DNA of 64,000 bases from Vicinamibacterales bacterium (GTDB lineage: Bacteria; Acidobacteriota; Vicinamibacteria; Vicinamibacterales; 2-12-FULL-66-21): the NCBI GenBank assembly GCA_035699745.1, contig DASSPH010000005.1, forward strand, positions 1 to 64,000, written 5' to 3'. The notes beneath the pieces are model-generated. The model worked only from the letters and a program-made list of their open reading frames with translations, was not told the DNA's origin and searched no databases. Each line of letters opens with the position of its first letter. The stretch's first letter is position 1. The translations under genes and the position numbers were made by a program. Positions 1 through 8,890 of the stretch are shown here, piece by piece.

Positions 1-2
1 AT

Positions 3-269
3 TTCGGCGATGACTGGGACCACCGCGTTCTGGTCGAATCGATCGCCACCGCCGGCGCCGCCGCGCACCGCGCGTTGTGCCTCGACGGCGCGCGCGCCTG
101 CCCGCCCGAGGACTGCGGCGGACCGCACGCATACGCGGACCCCCTCGCCGCGCTGGGAGACCCGTCCGACGAGCGGCACGCAGATCTGACCGACTGGATT
201 GGTCAGTTCGACCCCGAGGCGTTCGACCTGGATATCGTGAACCGCAAGCTCGCGCGCCTGCGGGTGTGA
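3..269 (+). CDS. pRiA4b ORF-3-like protein, C-terminal part (cut by window start)
   Basis: The frame is open from the window edge to a TGA at 269, so only the last 88 residues are present and the true start lies outside. The visible part opens with FGDDWDHRV and ends with CPPEDCGG, GDPSDERHADL and FDPEAFDLDIVNRKLA, the conserved C-terminal signature of the plasmid pRiA4b ORF-3 family. Members of that family are usually small proteins of unknown biochemical function found in accessory DNA, sometimes near mobile elements. No transposase is seen here, so mobility is not supported. Its position just before the RecQ-PRTase/DprA cassette may only reflect a shared accessory region. Confidence 0.85.
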   Translation, partial: FGDDWDHRVLVESIATAGAAAHRALCLDGARACPPEDCGGPHAYADPLAALGDPSDERHADLTDWIGQFDPEAFDLDIVNRKLARLRV

Positions 270-463
270 GTTCGTTCATCGCGCACCCGCGTGGTCGCCA
301 GGTACGCTGATCTTTCCATCTTCCAAAGCCCCTCAGACGATGGCATCGTCGTCTTCGAGGTCCTCGAGTATTCGACTGAGGCGCCCTCCACCCGCGCGTC
401 CCATACGGCGCCGGAGAGAACGACTTCAACGCCGACTGCACTTCAGATGACGAATAGCGTTCG

Positions 464-2557
464 ATGAACATCGCCGAATCCACAGCGAGCCGCGCCGAAC
501 AACTGCTCCACGCGATGCTGGGCCCAGGTGCCGCGTTCCGCGAGGGCCAGCTCGAGGGCATCGTAACTACGGTAGACATGCGCGCCCGCACACTCGTCGT
601 GCAGCGCACGGGATGGGGCAAGAGCCTCGTCTACTTCATCGCCGCGAAGATCCTGCGGGAGCGCGGGCTCGGGCCGACCTTCCTGATCAGTCCTCTCCTG
701 TCGCTGATGCGCAACCAGGTTGAAGCGGCAGAGTGTATCGGAATCCGGGCGGTTCGCCTCGACAGCGAGAACGCAACCGCATGGAACGAGATCGACCAGC
801 AACTCGAGGCCGATGCGATCGACGTGCTGCTCGTCTCACCCGAGCGCCTGGCCAACCAGCGATTTCAAACCCGCACCATGCCGGCGATCGCCCGCGGCAT
901 CGGGATGCTGGTGGTGGACGAAGCGCATTGCATTTCAGACTGGGGACACGACTTCCGTCCTGACTACCGCCGCATCGTCCGGATCATCCAGGGGCTGCCG
1001 GCGACGGTGCCGGTGCTGGCGACCACCGCCACCGCGAATGACCGCGTCGTCAACGACATTCGCGCACAGCTTGGGCCGGAGCTGCGCGTGCTGCGCGGCT
1101 CCCTCACGCGCGAGACGCTTCACCTGCAGACAATCGAACTCGCGGGTCAGGCCGAACGCATGGCGTGGCTGGCCGAGCACCTGCCCGACCTTCCTGGCTC
1201 AGGCATCGTCTACTGCCTTACGACCACCGACTGCGAGCGCGTCGCGGAGTGGCTCCAGTCAAAGGGCGTGAACGCCGTCGCGTACCATGCGCAGCTGGGT
1301 GCTGGCGTCGACCGCGGGATCCTCGAGCAGCGACTGCTCCACAACGACGTCAAAGCCCTGGTCGCCAGTGTCGCGCTGGGGATGGGGTTCGACAAACCGG
1401 ATCTCGGGTTCGTGATCCATTTCCAGCGGCCAGGCTCGTTGATCGCCTACTACCAGCAGATCGGTCGCGCCGGACGGGCAGTGCCCGAGGCGTATGCCAT
1501 CCTGTTGAGCGGCCGGGAAGACGATGACATCCAGGACTACTTCATCCGATCCGCGTTCCCGCACGCGGGGGAACTGAAGGCAGTGCTGGAGGCTGTCGAA
1601 ACCGCCGACGCGGTGGGCGTCGGAGATCTGGAACGCCTGGTCAACATGCGACGCCGGCGCCTCGATCAGTCGCTCAAGCTGCTCGAGGTGGACGGCGCCA
1701 TCGGAAGGGAAGGGTCCCGCTACTTCCGAACGGTGAACCCGTGGCAGCCGGATGAAGAGCGTACGGCGCGCGTGACCGCCGCCAGGCGAGAGGAGCTGAA
1801 AGCGATCCAGGCATTCGTGACTTCGCGCGAATGCCTGATGCAATCAGTGGCGCGGTCGCTGGACGATCACCTGGCCGCTCCGTGCGGTCGGTGTTCGGTA
1901 TGCCGCGGCCCGCTGCTGCGCGTCGACGTGGCGCCGGGTCTCGTGCAGGAGGCGATTGCCTTCCTGCAACGTTCGCATCGCCCGATCGAGCCGAGAAAGC
2001 GATGGCCAGCCGACCGCGAGCTGCAACGCACCGGCGCGGTGCCCGAAGAAGACCGCGCGTCGGAGGGACGTGCCCTGAGCGTCTGGGGCGATGCGGGGTG
2101 GGCGGCTCTGGTCCGCCGCGGCAAATATGGGACGGGACGCTTCGACGACGGGCTGGTGCGGGCTGCGGCGGAGATGGTGCGCGAACACTGGCGGCCCCAA
2201 CCGGCGCCCGAGTGGGTGGCTGCCGTTCCATCCCGGCGGCGTCCCTCCCTGGTGCCCGAGGTCGCCGCGCGGCTCGCCGATGCGCTGGGGCTGCCATTCG
2301 TCGACGCGCTTCGTCGAGTTCGCGACTCGGAAGAGCAGCGGACGATGGAGAATAGTGCGCGGCAGATGGCGAACGTCGCGGGCGCGTTTGAAGCCGTGAC
2401 CGAGGTGGTGCGGGCCGGGCCGGTGCTGCTGGTCGACGACATGGTGGACTCACGGTGGACGTTCACGGAGTGCGCGATGATCCTGCGCCGAGCCGGCAGC
2501 GGACTCGTGTATCCGCTGGCGCTGGCAACGACATCAGGGACGGGAGACTCCGCGTGA
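464..2557 (+). CDS. RecQ-family helicase fused to a ComF-like phosphoribosyltransferase domain
   Basis: 697 residues. The helicase half has a Walker A variant (RTGWGKS, residues 48-54), a DEAH box (152-155, VVDEAHCISDWGHDFRPDYR), SALGMGFD-like and QQIGRAGR motifs (to about 338), and a RecQ-type zinc cluster (C457, C474, C477, C480). After about residue 560 the sequence stops resembling RecQ and becomes a type I phosphoribosyltransferase: AAVPSRRRP near 586 and the PRPP-binding loop VLLVDDMVDSRWT (654-666). Family knowledge: 3'-5' helicase unwinding and PRPP-dependent transfer; the ligand of such PRTase domains is unknown. The next gene, a DprA-family protein, overlaps its stop by 4 bp, so the two are translationally coupled. 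RecQ-PRTase beside DprA recalls the PRTase/DprA pairing of ShosTA-type toxin-antitoxin defence. Start ATG 464. Confidence 0.93.
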   Translation: MNIAESTASRAEQLLHAMLGPGAAFREGQLEGIVTTVDMRARTLVVQRTGWGKSLVYFIAAKILRERGLGPTFLISPLLSLMRNQVEAAECIGIRAVRLDSENATAWNEIDQQLEADAIDVLLVSPERLANQRFQTRTMPAIARGIGMLVVDEAHCISDWGHDFRPDYRRIVRIIQGLPATVPVLATTATANDRVVNDIRAQLGPELRVLRGSLTRETLHLQTIELAGQAERMAWLAEHLPDLPGSGIVYCLTTTDCERVAEWLQSKGVNAVAYHAQLGAGVDRGILEQRLLHNDVKALVASVALGMGFDKPDLGFVIHFQRPGSLIAYYQQIGRAGRAVPEAYAILLSGREDDDIQDYFIRSAFPHAGELKAVLEAVETADAVGVGDLERLVNMRRRRLDQSLKLLEVDGAIGREGSRYFRTVNPWQPDEERTARVTAARREELKAIQAFVTSRECLMQSVARSLDDHLAAPCGRCSVCRGPLLRVDVAPGLVQEAIAFLQRSHRPIEPRKRWPADRELQRTGAVPEEDRASEGRALSVWGDAGWAALVRRGKYGTGRFDDGLVRAAAEMVREHWRPQPAPEWVAAVPSRRRPSLVPEVAARLADALGLPFVDALRRVRDSEEQRTMENSARQMANVAGAFEAVTEVVRAGPVLLVDDMVDSRWTFTECAMILRRAGSGLVYPLALATTSGTGDSA

Positions 2558-3834
2558 AGAACGAGACCCTGACCCCGCTGACTCCGTTGAACAACGACGG
2601 GCAGGTGATCTTGTTGCTGTGTTCGACGCTGGCGCTGCCGCGATCGTCTGGCGGAGTGAAGCCGCTGTCAGGGCGAGAATGGAACGAGCTGGCCCGCGGG
2701 ATCAGCACCTCGCATTTCAGGCGGCCCGGCGCCTTGCTGGGCGCGGCGGCCGACGATATTCGTCGAGAATTGCGGCTCGACGCCAGCCTCGCCGAGCGTA
2801 TCGGGAAGCTCCTCGAGCGCGGCGGCCAGGTTGCCATCGAACGCTCCCGCCTCGAGGACCTCGGCATCTGGGTGCTGACCAGGGTCGATGCGAACTACCC
2901 GCCCCGGCTCAAGGAACGGCTGAGGGGACAGGCCCCTCCAGTGCTGTTTGGAGCGGGCCCTCAGCCAGCAATGAATGACACGGGGTTGGCCGTCGTCGGC
3001 TCGCGCGACGTGGACGACGCTGGAGCGGCGTTCGCGGCACTCCTCGGCGAACGATGCGCCGCCGAGGGGCTGGTGGTCTTTTCCGGCGGCGCGCGCGGCG
3101 TCGATCAACTCGCGGTCAAGGGATGCCTCGATCACGGGGGAGCAGGTGTCGCAGTGCTGGCCGACAGCCTCGAGCAGACTCTGAAGCGACGGGAGGTCGG
3201 CCGAAGTGTTCTCGAGTCTCGTCTGACGCTGATCACGCCGCTGCATCCCTCGACGCGATTCACCGTGGCGGGCGCAATGGGCCGGAACAAGCTCATTTAT
3301 GCGCTGGCGTCGTGGGCCGCCGTCGTATCCGCCGGCCTCGACAGCGGCGGCACATGGGCAGGCGCCATCGAGAATCTCCGCGCCGGGTGGGTACCGCTGT
3401 TCGTGCGCGCGGGCGAGAGCGTTCCGCCAGGCAACCGCGAACTGATAAACCGAGGCGGCATTCCGCTCGGAACCGCGGACGTCACTGAAGGCTTGCGCAC
3501 CTGGATCGAGCAACACGACATCGCTCGATCACGCCGCAGTGACCTGGCACTGATCCGGGAGGATTCGCCGACCTACCGGGCGCCATCGCGCCGCGCGGAA
3601 TCCACGGAAGCCGCTGACGTGTTCCCGATGGTCTGGCCGAGCATCGCTGCGTATCTGTCCACTCCCAGAAGCGAGACTGAAGTCGCGACCGCGTTCTCAC
3701 TGGAGCCGTCGCAGGTCAACGCCTGGCTGACGCGGGCGGTGCGCGAAGGCCTGGCCGAGCGGACGACGGACCCGGTGAAGTACAGCATCCCCGCGGCATC
3801 GCGGCAGGATCAGGAGCCGACTCTCTTCGACTGA
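2554..3834 (+). CDS. DprA/Smf-family DNA-processing protein
   Basis: 426 residues from the GTG at 2554, which overlaps the helicase stop (GTGA) and sits behind GGGAG at 2542-2546. The open frame extends further upstream inside the helicase gene, but that part is not DprA-like. The Rossmann core shows LGIWVLTRVDANYPPRLKE, VVGSRD (about residue 147) and FSGGARGVDQLAVKG (about 175-190), the GARGID-type signature of DprA. The C-terminus carries a winged-helix-like segment (about residues 350-410, YLSTPRSETEVATAF...). DprA proteins bind single-stranded DNA and load RecA during transformation. A copy coupled to a RecQ-PRTase is more likely a specialised paralogue, such as the DprA-like partner of a PRTase toxin, than the housekeeping gene. 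No competence genes are nearby. Confidence 0.92.
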   Translation: MKNETLTPLTPLNNDGQVILLLCSTLALPRSSGGVKPLSGREWNELARGISTSHFRRPGALLGAAADDIRRELRLDASLAERIGKLLERGGQVAIERSRLEDLGIWVLTRVDANYPPRLKERLRGQAPPVLFGAGPQPAMNDTGLAVVGSRDVDDAGAAFAALLGERCAAEGLVVFSGGARGVDQLAVKGCLDHGGAGVAVLADSLEQTLKRREVGRSVLESRLTLITPLHPSTRFTVAGAMGRNKLIYALASWAAVVSAGLDSGGTWAGAIENLRAGWVPLFVRAGESVPPGNRELINRGGIPLGTADVTEGLRTWIEQHDIARSRRSDLALIREDSPTYRAPSRRAESTEAADVFPMVWPSIAAYLSTPRSETEVATAFSLEPSQVNAWLTRAVREGLAERTTDPVKYSIPAASRQDQEPTLFD

Positions 3835-3876
3835 TCAGCGCACGTAGTCGGCGGCCGAACCTTGACCCCTCACGAG

Positions 3877-4896
3877 ATGGACGCCACCTACATCGACTTC
3901 GAAGCACTGCAGACTGAACCCGGCAGCCCGGCGCTCCTGGGAATCCTCGCTGTCGAAGGCGGCAAGGACCACTTCGAACAGGTCATTGTCGACTCTCGCC
4001 TGGCGCCCGGACGCGTGGCATCCAGCCACGTACGCGCGGCGACACTGGCGGACACGGTGAGGCACCTGCTCGCGGGTGGCCGACCGCTGGTGAGTTGGAG
4101 CATCTTCGACCGCGACGTGGTGGAGCAGTCGGATCTCGACGCCTCGTTGAAAGCCGAATGGCGTGCTCGGCACGTGAACGCGTTGACCACCGCGCGGAGA
4201 TGGCGCACCAAAGTGCATCCCGGCTTCAAGATCACGAAGGCCGACAGGCGCGCCGCCAAACACACGCTGGATCAGTACGCGGAGCTGGCCGGATACCGGC
4301 AGGTCGCGAAGTTGCGTGGCGGTGAGCCGGCGCGGTGGATCAAGCATCTGCGGGAGCAGCTGGCATCACGCACGCACTATCGCCGCGTGACGAAGCTGAC
4401 GAAGCGCCATTGGCATGCGCTGCTCGACTACAACCGTCACGACCTGTCCGCGCTCAGGCACGTCTACGAGCGCGCCACGTTCGAGCTGCAGAAGTGGCGG
4501 GAATACGAGAACACCGACTACTTCGTCTTCGAGCCGGAAGGGCAACCCATTCGCTTCCGGGTCGGAGGTCGCAAGCCGAGACTCGATGCCTTGCTCGCGC
4601 GTTACGGAGCGACGCGATGGGCCTTCATGACCGCCTGGAACCCAGCGTCCCGGGAGCTGGCTGCGGCGACAAATGACTCTCGGCAGGACGAGATGCTCAC
4701 CGAGCTGACCGCCAGAGGCTACCGTTGTCTCCGCGGCGAAGGCCGTGGGGCAGATCCGTCGTGGCCCGCCGAGGAAAGCGTTCTGGTCCTCGACATACCA
4801 CCTGCGATGGCCCGTACGATTGGCCGGCGCTTCGGTCAGCTCGCCATCGTCACCGGTCGCCGCGGCGCTTCGTCGAAACTCGTTGCTTGCTTGTGA
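3877..4896 (+). CDS. Predicted DEDD/RNase H-fold nuclease fused to DUF3293
   Basis: 339 residues from ATG 3877; an in-frame TTG at 3862 would add five residues. The N-terminal half opens with YIDFEAL (a DxE motif I), has WSIFDRDVV near residue 75 and YNRHDLSALRHVYERA near 185-200. This spacing matches DEDD-type 3'-5' exonuclease or YprB-like RNase H folds; catalytic assignment is inference. From about residue 245 the sequence is DUF3293: AFMTAWNPASREL, an N and R at conserved spots, then GADPSWPAEESVLVLDIP and FGQLAIVTG. It begins 42 bp after the DprA stop on the same strand, so it probably forms the third gene of the cassette. A nuclease with a helicase-PRTase and DprA suggests processing of foreign or damaged DNA. 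Confidence 0.75.
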   Translation: MDATYIDFEALQTEPGSPALLGILAVEGGKDHFEQVIVDSRLAPGRVASSHVRAATLADTVRHLLAGGRPLVSWSIFDRDVVEQSDLDASLKAEWRARHVNALTTARRWRTKVHPGFKITKADRRAAKHTLDQYAELAGYRQVAKLRGGEPARWIKHLREQLASRTHYRRVTKLTKRHWHALLDYNRHDLSALRHVYERATFELQKWREYENTDYFVFEPEGQPIRFRVGGRKPRLDALLARYGATRWAFMTAWNPASRELAAATNDSRQDEMLTELTARGYRCLRGEGRGADPSWPAEESVLVLDIPPAMARTIGRRFGQLAIVTGRRGASSKLVACL

Positions 4897-5220
4897 GCGG
4901 TGAGTCTCGACATTGTCCCTGCGCTTGGACATCCGCCGTCCACCGCAGACGACAGCAAGGCGCTCTGCACCGGCGCGTGCCCGTGCACTCAGCTGGCACA
5001 ATCTCTGCTACGCTCGCAGCAACCCAGGCAGCCCGCGTTCAGGCTGCCGGCATGAAGAAGACGGCGAGAGCCCCGGCTCGACGACCCGTCGCCACACCGT
5101 AATCCGGCGCGGAACTCCCCGCGCACACGGTGGCCCAGCCGGCCGGCATCCCCGGATGTCCGGAACCATGCGCGATTCGAACGCAGCTCCTCGCGGAGCA
5201 TCGTCGAAAGGATGCTGAAG
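4897..5220 (+). other. Intergenic stretch without a supportable gene
   Basis: About 320 bp between the nuclease gene and the next clear start. Short open frames occur on both strands but lack a ribosome binding site and recognisable sequence, and no strong hairpin with a T tract was seen. A promoter for the downstream pair may lie here, but no convincing -35/-10 pair could be picked out in this GC-rich DNA. Confidence 0.5.
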
Positions 5221-5883
5221 ATGGACATCGTCAATCTGTACGCGCCCATCGAGCGTGCGCTGCTGTCCGCGTACCTCGGCGTTCCCGACCCGAAACCCGC
5301 GGACATTGCCGGGGTCGACGTCACGAAGCCGGTGCCAGACGACTGGAACGAGACCCGGAACGGCACCGGTCCACGCGCGAGTGAACGTGGCAGCAATGCC
5401 CTGATGCTCGAGAACGCGGTCGCGCGTATCTGCCTCGAGTCCGCGCAACGCAGCCTGCCGCAATGGGCGGTGGTCCGCGACGGCACCGTCACACTGGGGC
5501 GGCGCCGACAGCGCACGGCTCGGCGTGAGCGCAAGCTGCGACCGATCCATCTGTTCACGATCAACTGGGGCGATTCCGGCCCAGGCTTCAGCTGGCCGGA
5601 GGCGTATTACGCGACGTGGCTGCCGGGATACGACGTCTCCGTCGTGACCGCATCCGCGGACTCGCCGGACACGCATGGCTACTCCGACTTTGCGATCGGG
5701 TGGTTTCGCGGTCCGGCAGATGCCCATGGTCGTGCGGCGGAGTGCGTCGCCGACCACTGGATCGTGCAGAAGGGCTACTGCCAAGAACGTTGGGCGTACC
5801 TGCTCGACGCGGGCGCGCTCGATGAACGAGCCGCGAACGCCCTCGCCGATGCGGTATGGCCCTCGAATGGAGAGGACCAGTGA
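5221..5883 (+). CDS. Hypothetical protein, 220 aa
   Basis: I do not recognise a family. ATG 5221 is chosen because AAAGGA at 5207-5212 sits 8 nt upstream; an ATG at 5212 would add three residues but overlaps that site. The protein is soluble, with no signal peptide or membrane segment. It is mixed in composition: an acidic-neutral start (MDIVNLYAPIERALLSAYLG), a basic stretch RRRQRTARRERKLR near residue 100, then an aromatic-rich region with HLFTINWGDSGPGFSWPEAY. It overlaps the next gene by 4 bp, so the two form an operon, and they follow the RecQ-PRTase cassette on the same strand. A link to that cassette is possible but not shown. Confidence 0.7.
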   Translation: MDIVNLYAPIERALLSAYLGVPDPKPADIAGVDVTKPVPDDWNETRNGTGPRASERGSNALMLENAVARICLESAQRSLPQWAVVRDGTVTLGRRRQRTARRERKLRPIHLFTINWGDSGPGFSWPEAYYATWLPGYDVSVVTASADSPDTHGYSDFAIGWFRGPADAHGRAAECVADHWIVQKGYCQERWAYLLDAGALDERAANALADAVWPSNGEDQ

Positions 5884-6458
5884 CCTCCGCCTTCATCGCC
5901 GAGGCGCACCGCCGCCGAACCCGCATGACAATACGGATCTGGGAACATGACTGCTGCGGTGACATGTACTGGTCGGCTGCGGCGCGATGCGATCGATGTG
6001 GCGAAATCGCCACCACGCTGGTCAGGAACCTGAGTATCGCGGAAGCGATGGCAGGACATCCATTGCTGCAGCTCGAAGTCCCACAGCCCCAGCCTGCGAA
6101 TCCGGTCGGCCCAGGACAACAGTCGAACAAGACGTACGAACCTACGACGATCCCGAAAGCTACCTCGGTTTCGTCAGCGCCCGCATTACTGACGCCACGA
6201 GAAGTAGGGTCCGAAACGGGATCGACCCGCCGTGACTCGCAGGACGAGGATCGTGCGGCAGTCCCGATCCTCTTCTGGTTTGGAGTCGGTGTGAGCGTGA
6301 TGCTGGGCATCTACGCTTCGGAGGAAGCCACTGGCGGGAACGACAATGCAGCCATCGCGCTGGCCATCGCGGCGGCTTTCACGCCGCTGGCTGTCCTATG
6401 CGGCCTGATCGACGGCCGACTCGTGCGAAGGGCAGGGCATCTGTTCCGCCGCTCGTGA
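5880..6458 (+). CDS. Hypothetical protein with zinc-ribbon-like start and two membrane segments
   Basis: 192 residues from the GTG at 5880, which overlaps the previous stop (GTGA) and has AGAGGA at 5871-5876. The N-terminal part contains HDCCGD and RCDRCGE within about 25 residues, a cysteine pattern that could bind zinc. A proline- and threonine-rich linker follows. The C-terminus holds two hydrophobic segments (about residues 130-150 and 155-180: FWFGVGVSVMLGIYA and AIALAIAAAFTPLAVLCGLI) and a basic tail. A soluble zinc-binding head on a small membrane anchor is the simplest reading. No family name is claimed. Confidence 0.65.
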   Translation: MTSAFIAEAHRRRTRMTIRIWEHDCCGDMYWSAAARCDRCGEIATTLVRNLSIAEAMAGHPLLQLEVPQPQPANPVGPGQQSNKTYEPTTIPKATSVSSAPALLTPREVGSETGSTRRDSQDEDRAAVPILFWFGVGVSVMLGIYASEEATGGNDNAAIALAIAAAFTPLAVLCGLIDGRLVRRAGHLFRRS

Positions 6459-6771
6459 CCACTCCTGTCACGCGTCCCGGTTAGCCTGAGGTGATGACCC
6501 GAACGCACTGGTGCGGCGAAGACGTCACCACGATCGACCCCACCCTCGCGCTGCTGCCCGACACGCTGCCGGTCTTCGTCCGACAACCCTTCGGGCGAAA
6601 CCAGCGGCGTGACGTCATCCTGCGCCCATCCATCGTCGGCGCCGAACCGATGCCCGTCGGGACCGTGTCCAGGCACCACGTGCTGCTGCAGCACGCGGAC
6701 CGATCCGCGCGGCGATGCGCAGGTCCGGAGGGCCGGGATCGACCCCGAGGACGCCGCGCCGGGTGAATGAA
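6459..6771 (+). other. Intergenic stretch, no gene supported
   Basis: About 310 bp between a plus-strand gene and the end of a minus-strand gene (convergent). A 91-codon plus-strand frame (6491-6766) has an ill-spaced GAGG and no recognisable sequence; its last third is the arginine-rich composition typical of chance frames in this DNA. It is not called a gene. Confidence 0.5.
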
Positions 6772-7314
6772 TCACTGTTTCTGATGGTCCTGCGCACCCT
6801 CGCAGGTTGATTCGCCGGGTCCCGTGACGTTCACGATGCCCTGCACTCCGGTGCCGGCGACGATGAACGGGCTGTAGCTGCGCCCGGGCGCGGCTTTGTC
6901 GGCGAATTCCGCGAGGATTCTGAAATGCTCGGTCGAAGACTTCAGCGTCAACAGGATCTTCTGTGCCGCGAAGCCGTCCGCCTTCAACGTCACGACCGAC
7001 GGCGTGATGGTCGCGCTCGGCGTGGCGTCGCCGAACGACGTCACGACCGAAAGCGTGACGCGGCCGGTGGCCACCGGCTTGCGCACGTCCGTGGCGGCCA
7101 CCGATCGGATCCAGACGGGAACGGCAACGCCGACCGGCACAATCCGGCCCGACGTGTTGCGGCGCTTCGGCAAGGCGCACCTGGGCGGCGTCCCCACGTC
7201 GACGATGACGTACCGCTCGAAGTAGTCCAGCGCTGGAATCCGATGCCGTGCGCGATAGCCGCAGCAGCCCGACGACAGCACGGCACACAACGCGACGATG
7301 AGCCCCCGCGCCAT
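6772..7314 (-). CDS. Predicted lipoprotein, unknown function
   Basis: 180 residues. The N-terminus ARGLIVALCAVLSSGCCGY is a signal peptide ending in a lipobox (LSSGC), so the protein is probably anchored to a membrane. The mature part is beta-rich, with VPVGVAVPVWIRS and SVVTLKADGFAAQKILLTLK resembling an immunoglobulin-like surface domain; this is a guess from pattern. It starts 5 bp after the stop of the larger secreted protein at 7320-8804, so the two are co-transcribed and may work together in the envelope. Confidence 0.75.
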   Translation of the reverse strand: MARGLIVALCAVLSSGCCGYRARHRIPALDYFERYVIVDVGTPPRCALPKRRNTSGRIVPVGVAVPVWIRSVAATDVRKPVATGRVTLSVVTSFGDATPSATITPSVVTLKADGFAAQKILLTLKSSTEHFRILAEFADKAAPGRSYSPFIVAGTGVQGIVNVTGPGESTCEGAQDHQKQ

Positions 7315-7319
7315 CGGCG

Positions 7320-8804
7320 TTACCTGGTCTTGCCGGACTTGACCTTCTTCGCCTCGGCTTGCGCCCAGGCGACGTCCTCGTCAAGCGTGGTGAGAGCGCT
7401 CACCGAGACGCCCTGGACCGCGGCGCTGACTGACGGCTGGCCAGGCGTCTCCAGCGCCTTGACGGTCGTACTGGTCATCAACATCGCCCCTTCCGTCTGC
7501 GATTCCGTCGTCCAGCGGCGGTAGAGCAGCTCGTATACCTGGGGCGTCACGGTCCCGTTCATCAACCGTGTCTCGAGATCCTGCAGCTTGCGGTTGACGA
7601 TCGCTTTCTCGTTCGCCAGCCGCTGCATCAGGCGATCGATCTTGCGTTGGACGATGCAGTTCTCTGACGTGTCGCGGAGGTCCTGGAACATGCTCCTGGT
7701 CGCCTGCGTGCACACGACGGCCATCGACGTGGAGGCTGAGATTGGATAGTTGAACCGGGTCGCGATCTCGACGGTCGTGTTCCAGGTGAGGTTCTGAGTG
7801 AAGTGGGCGGAGCTGTACCCGAGATTGACGCTGACGCTCCACGGCCAGATCGAACCCGAGGATCCCGCGGATACGGGCGGGGCTTCGGGGTTGGGCTCGA
7901 ACTTGAAGAACCCGGTGCCGCCCTGCGCCTCGCCGTTCAGGCGCTCGAAGATCCGCCGCGTCATTTCCAGCAACGGAAGCACGTTCTTGTCGCGATCGAT
8001 CAGGCTCCCCGGCGTTTCCTTGTAGCTGCAGGCGCCGGACTTCTCGAGGTCCTGGTTGATCCGCTTGTACTCGGCGCCCCCGAGGCGGAACCAGCCGAGC
8101 GACGCCGATACCCCGACCGAAGAACGGACCTGGTTCCACACCTGCTTGAGGTTGCAGCTCACTTCGACCTTCCACGGGTCGCCGACGAACTCGGCGACGC
8201 CGTTCAGTTCGACGGCGAAATGCGGGTTCGACCTCACACTCGCGAAGTCAGCGTTGTCCGACGTCGCCAGCAACTGCGCGAAAAGGTTGTCCTTGGCTCC
8301 GGCGCTGAGGCGGATCTCGCGCGCGAACTGCGGGTTGGAGGAGACGATCTGTCCCATCTGCGCCACGGACAAGGCGCCGTCGAGCAGGAGGGAGCGGACC
8401 TTCGCTTCCGAAATCGGCAGCGGCACGAGCCTGGGGTTCTGGACCTTGAAATCCTGCGTGATCTGCGCGATCAGACGCTTGCGCGTAGCATCGCTCAAGT
8501 CGATGACCGCGGTCGCCGACATCACGGCGCCGACCGAGCTTTCGATTTTTCCGGTGAGGGAATTCTGGACGTAGAACGGCTCGCCGACGCCGTAATACGA
8601 CACGCGGAACTCCTTCAGCCGCTCGCCGAGGATCGCCTCGGTCTCGGTGGGAATATAGAAGAACTGCGACGGGTCGCCTGCCGACTGATAGGCGATCGCG
8701 CCGCGGACGGACGTGGCGCGATAAAAGTGCGGCGCGCTCTGCGCCGACGCCGTGGTGACACAGCACAGAAGGGCGGCAGCGAACGTCAGAACTCGATGGG
8801 GCAT
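7320..8804 (-). CDS. Large secreted protein, unknown function
   Basis: 494 residues. ATG 8804 has AAAGGAG at 8812-8818, 7 nt upstream, which settles the start against longer open frames. A signal peptide (HRVLTFAAALLCCVTTASAQ) is followed by an all-soluble body with no family I can name. Features seen: two conserved-looking cysteines in ACSYKE and VVCTQ, a region near residue 310 that reads like beta strands (SVSVNLGYSSAHFTQNL), and a charged, probably helical segment near residues 385-425 (IVQRKIDRLMQRLANEKAI). It leads a two-gene operon with the downstream lipoprotein and is divergent from the chagasin gene, leaving an 86-bp promoter space. Confidence 0.8.
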   Translation of the reverse strand: MPHRVLTFAAALLCCVTTASAQSAPHFYRATSVRGAIAYQSAGDPSQFFYIPTETEAILGERLKEFRVSYYGVGEPFYVQNSLTGKIESSVGAVMSATAVIDLSDATRKRLIAQITQDFKVQNPRLVPLPISEAKVRSLLLDGALSVAQMGQIVSSNPQFAREIRLSAGAKDNLFAQLLATSDNADFASVRSNPHFAVELNGVAEFVGDPWKVEVSCNLKQVWNQVRSSVGVSASLGWFRLGGAEYKRINQDLEKSGACSYKETPGSLIDRDKNVLPLLEMTRRIFERLNGEAQGGTGFFKFEPNPEAPPVSAGSSGSIWPWSVSVNLGYSSAHFTQNLTWNTTVEIATRFNYPISASTSMAVVCTQATRSMFQDLRDTSENCIVQRKIDRLMQRLANEKAIVNRKLQDLETRLMNGTVTPQVYELLYRRWTTESQTEGAMLMTSTTVKALETPGQPSVSAAVQGVSVSALTTLDEDVAWAQAEAKKVKSGKTR

Positions 8805-8890
8805 GGCACAACTCCTTTGAGTCCATCGACGGACGCGGCCGACTTTTTCGCACGCTTGCGTGGCGCGCGGCCCGGGCGCAGAATGGTCGC

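Noticed and set aside
3-269. Insertion sequence suggested by the pRiA4b ORF-3-like gene
   Set aside because: No transposase or terminal inverted repeats were seen, and the family also occurs away from mobile elements.
6491-6766. 91-codon frame between convergent genes
   Set aside because: Poor ribosome-site spacing, no recognisable sequence and a basic low-complexity end.
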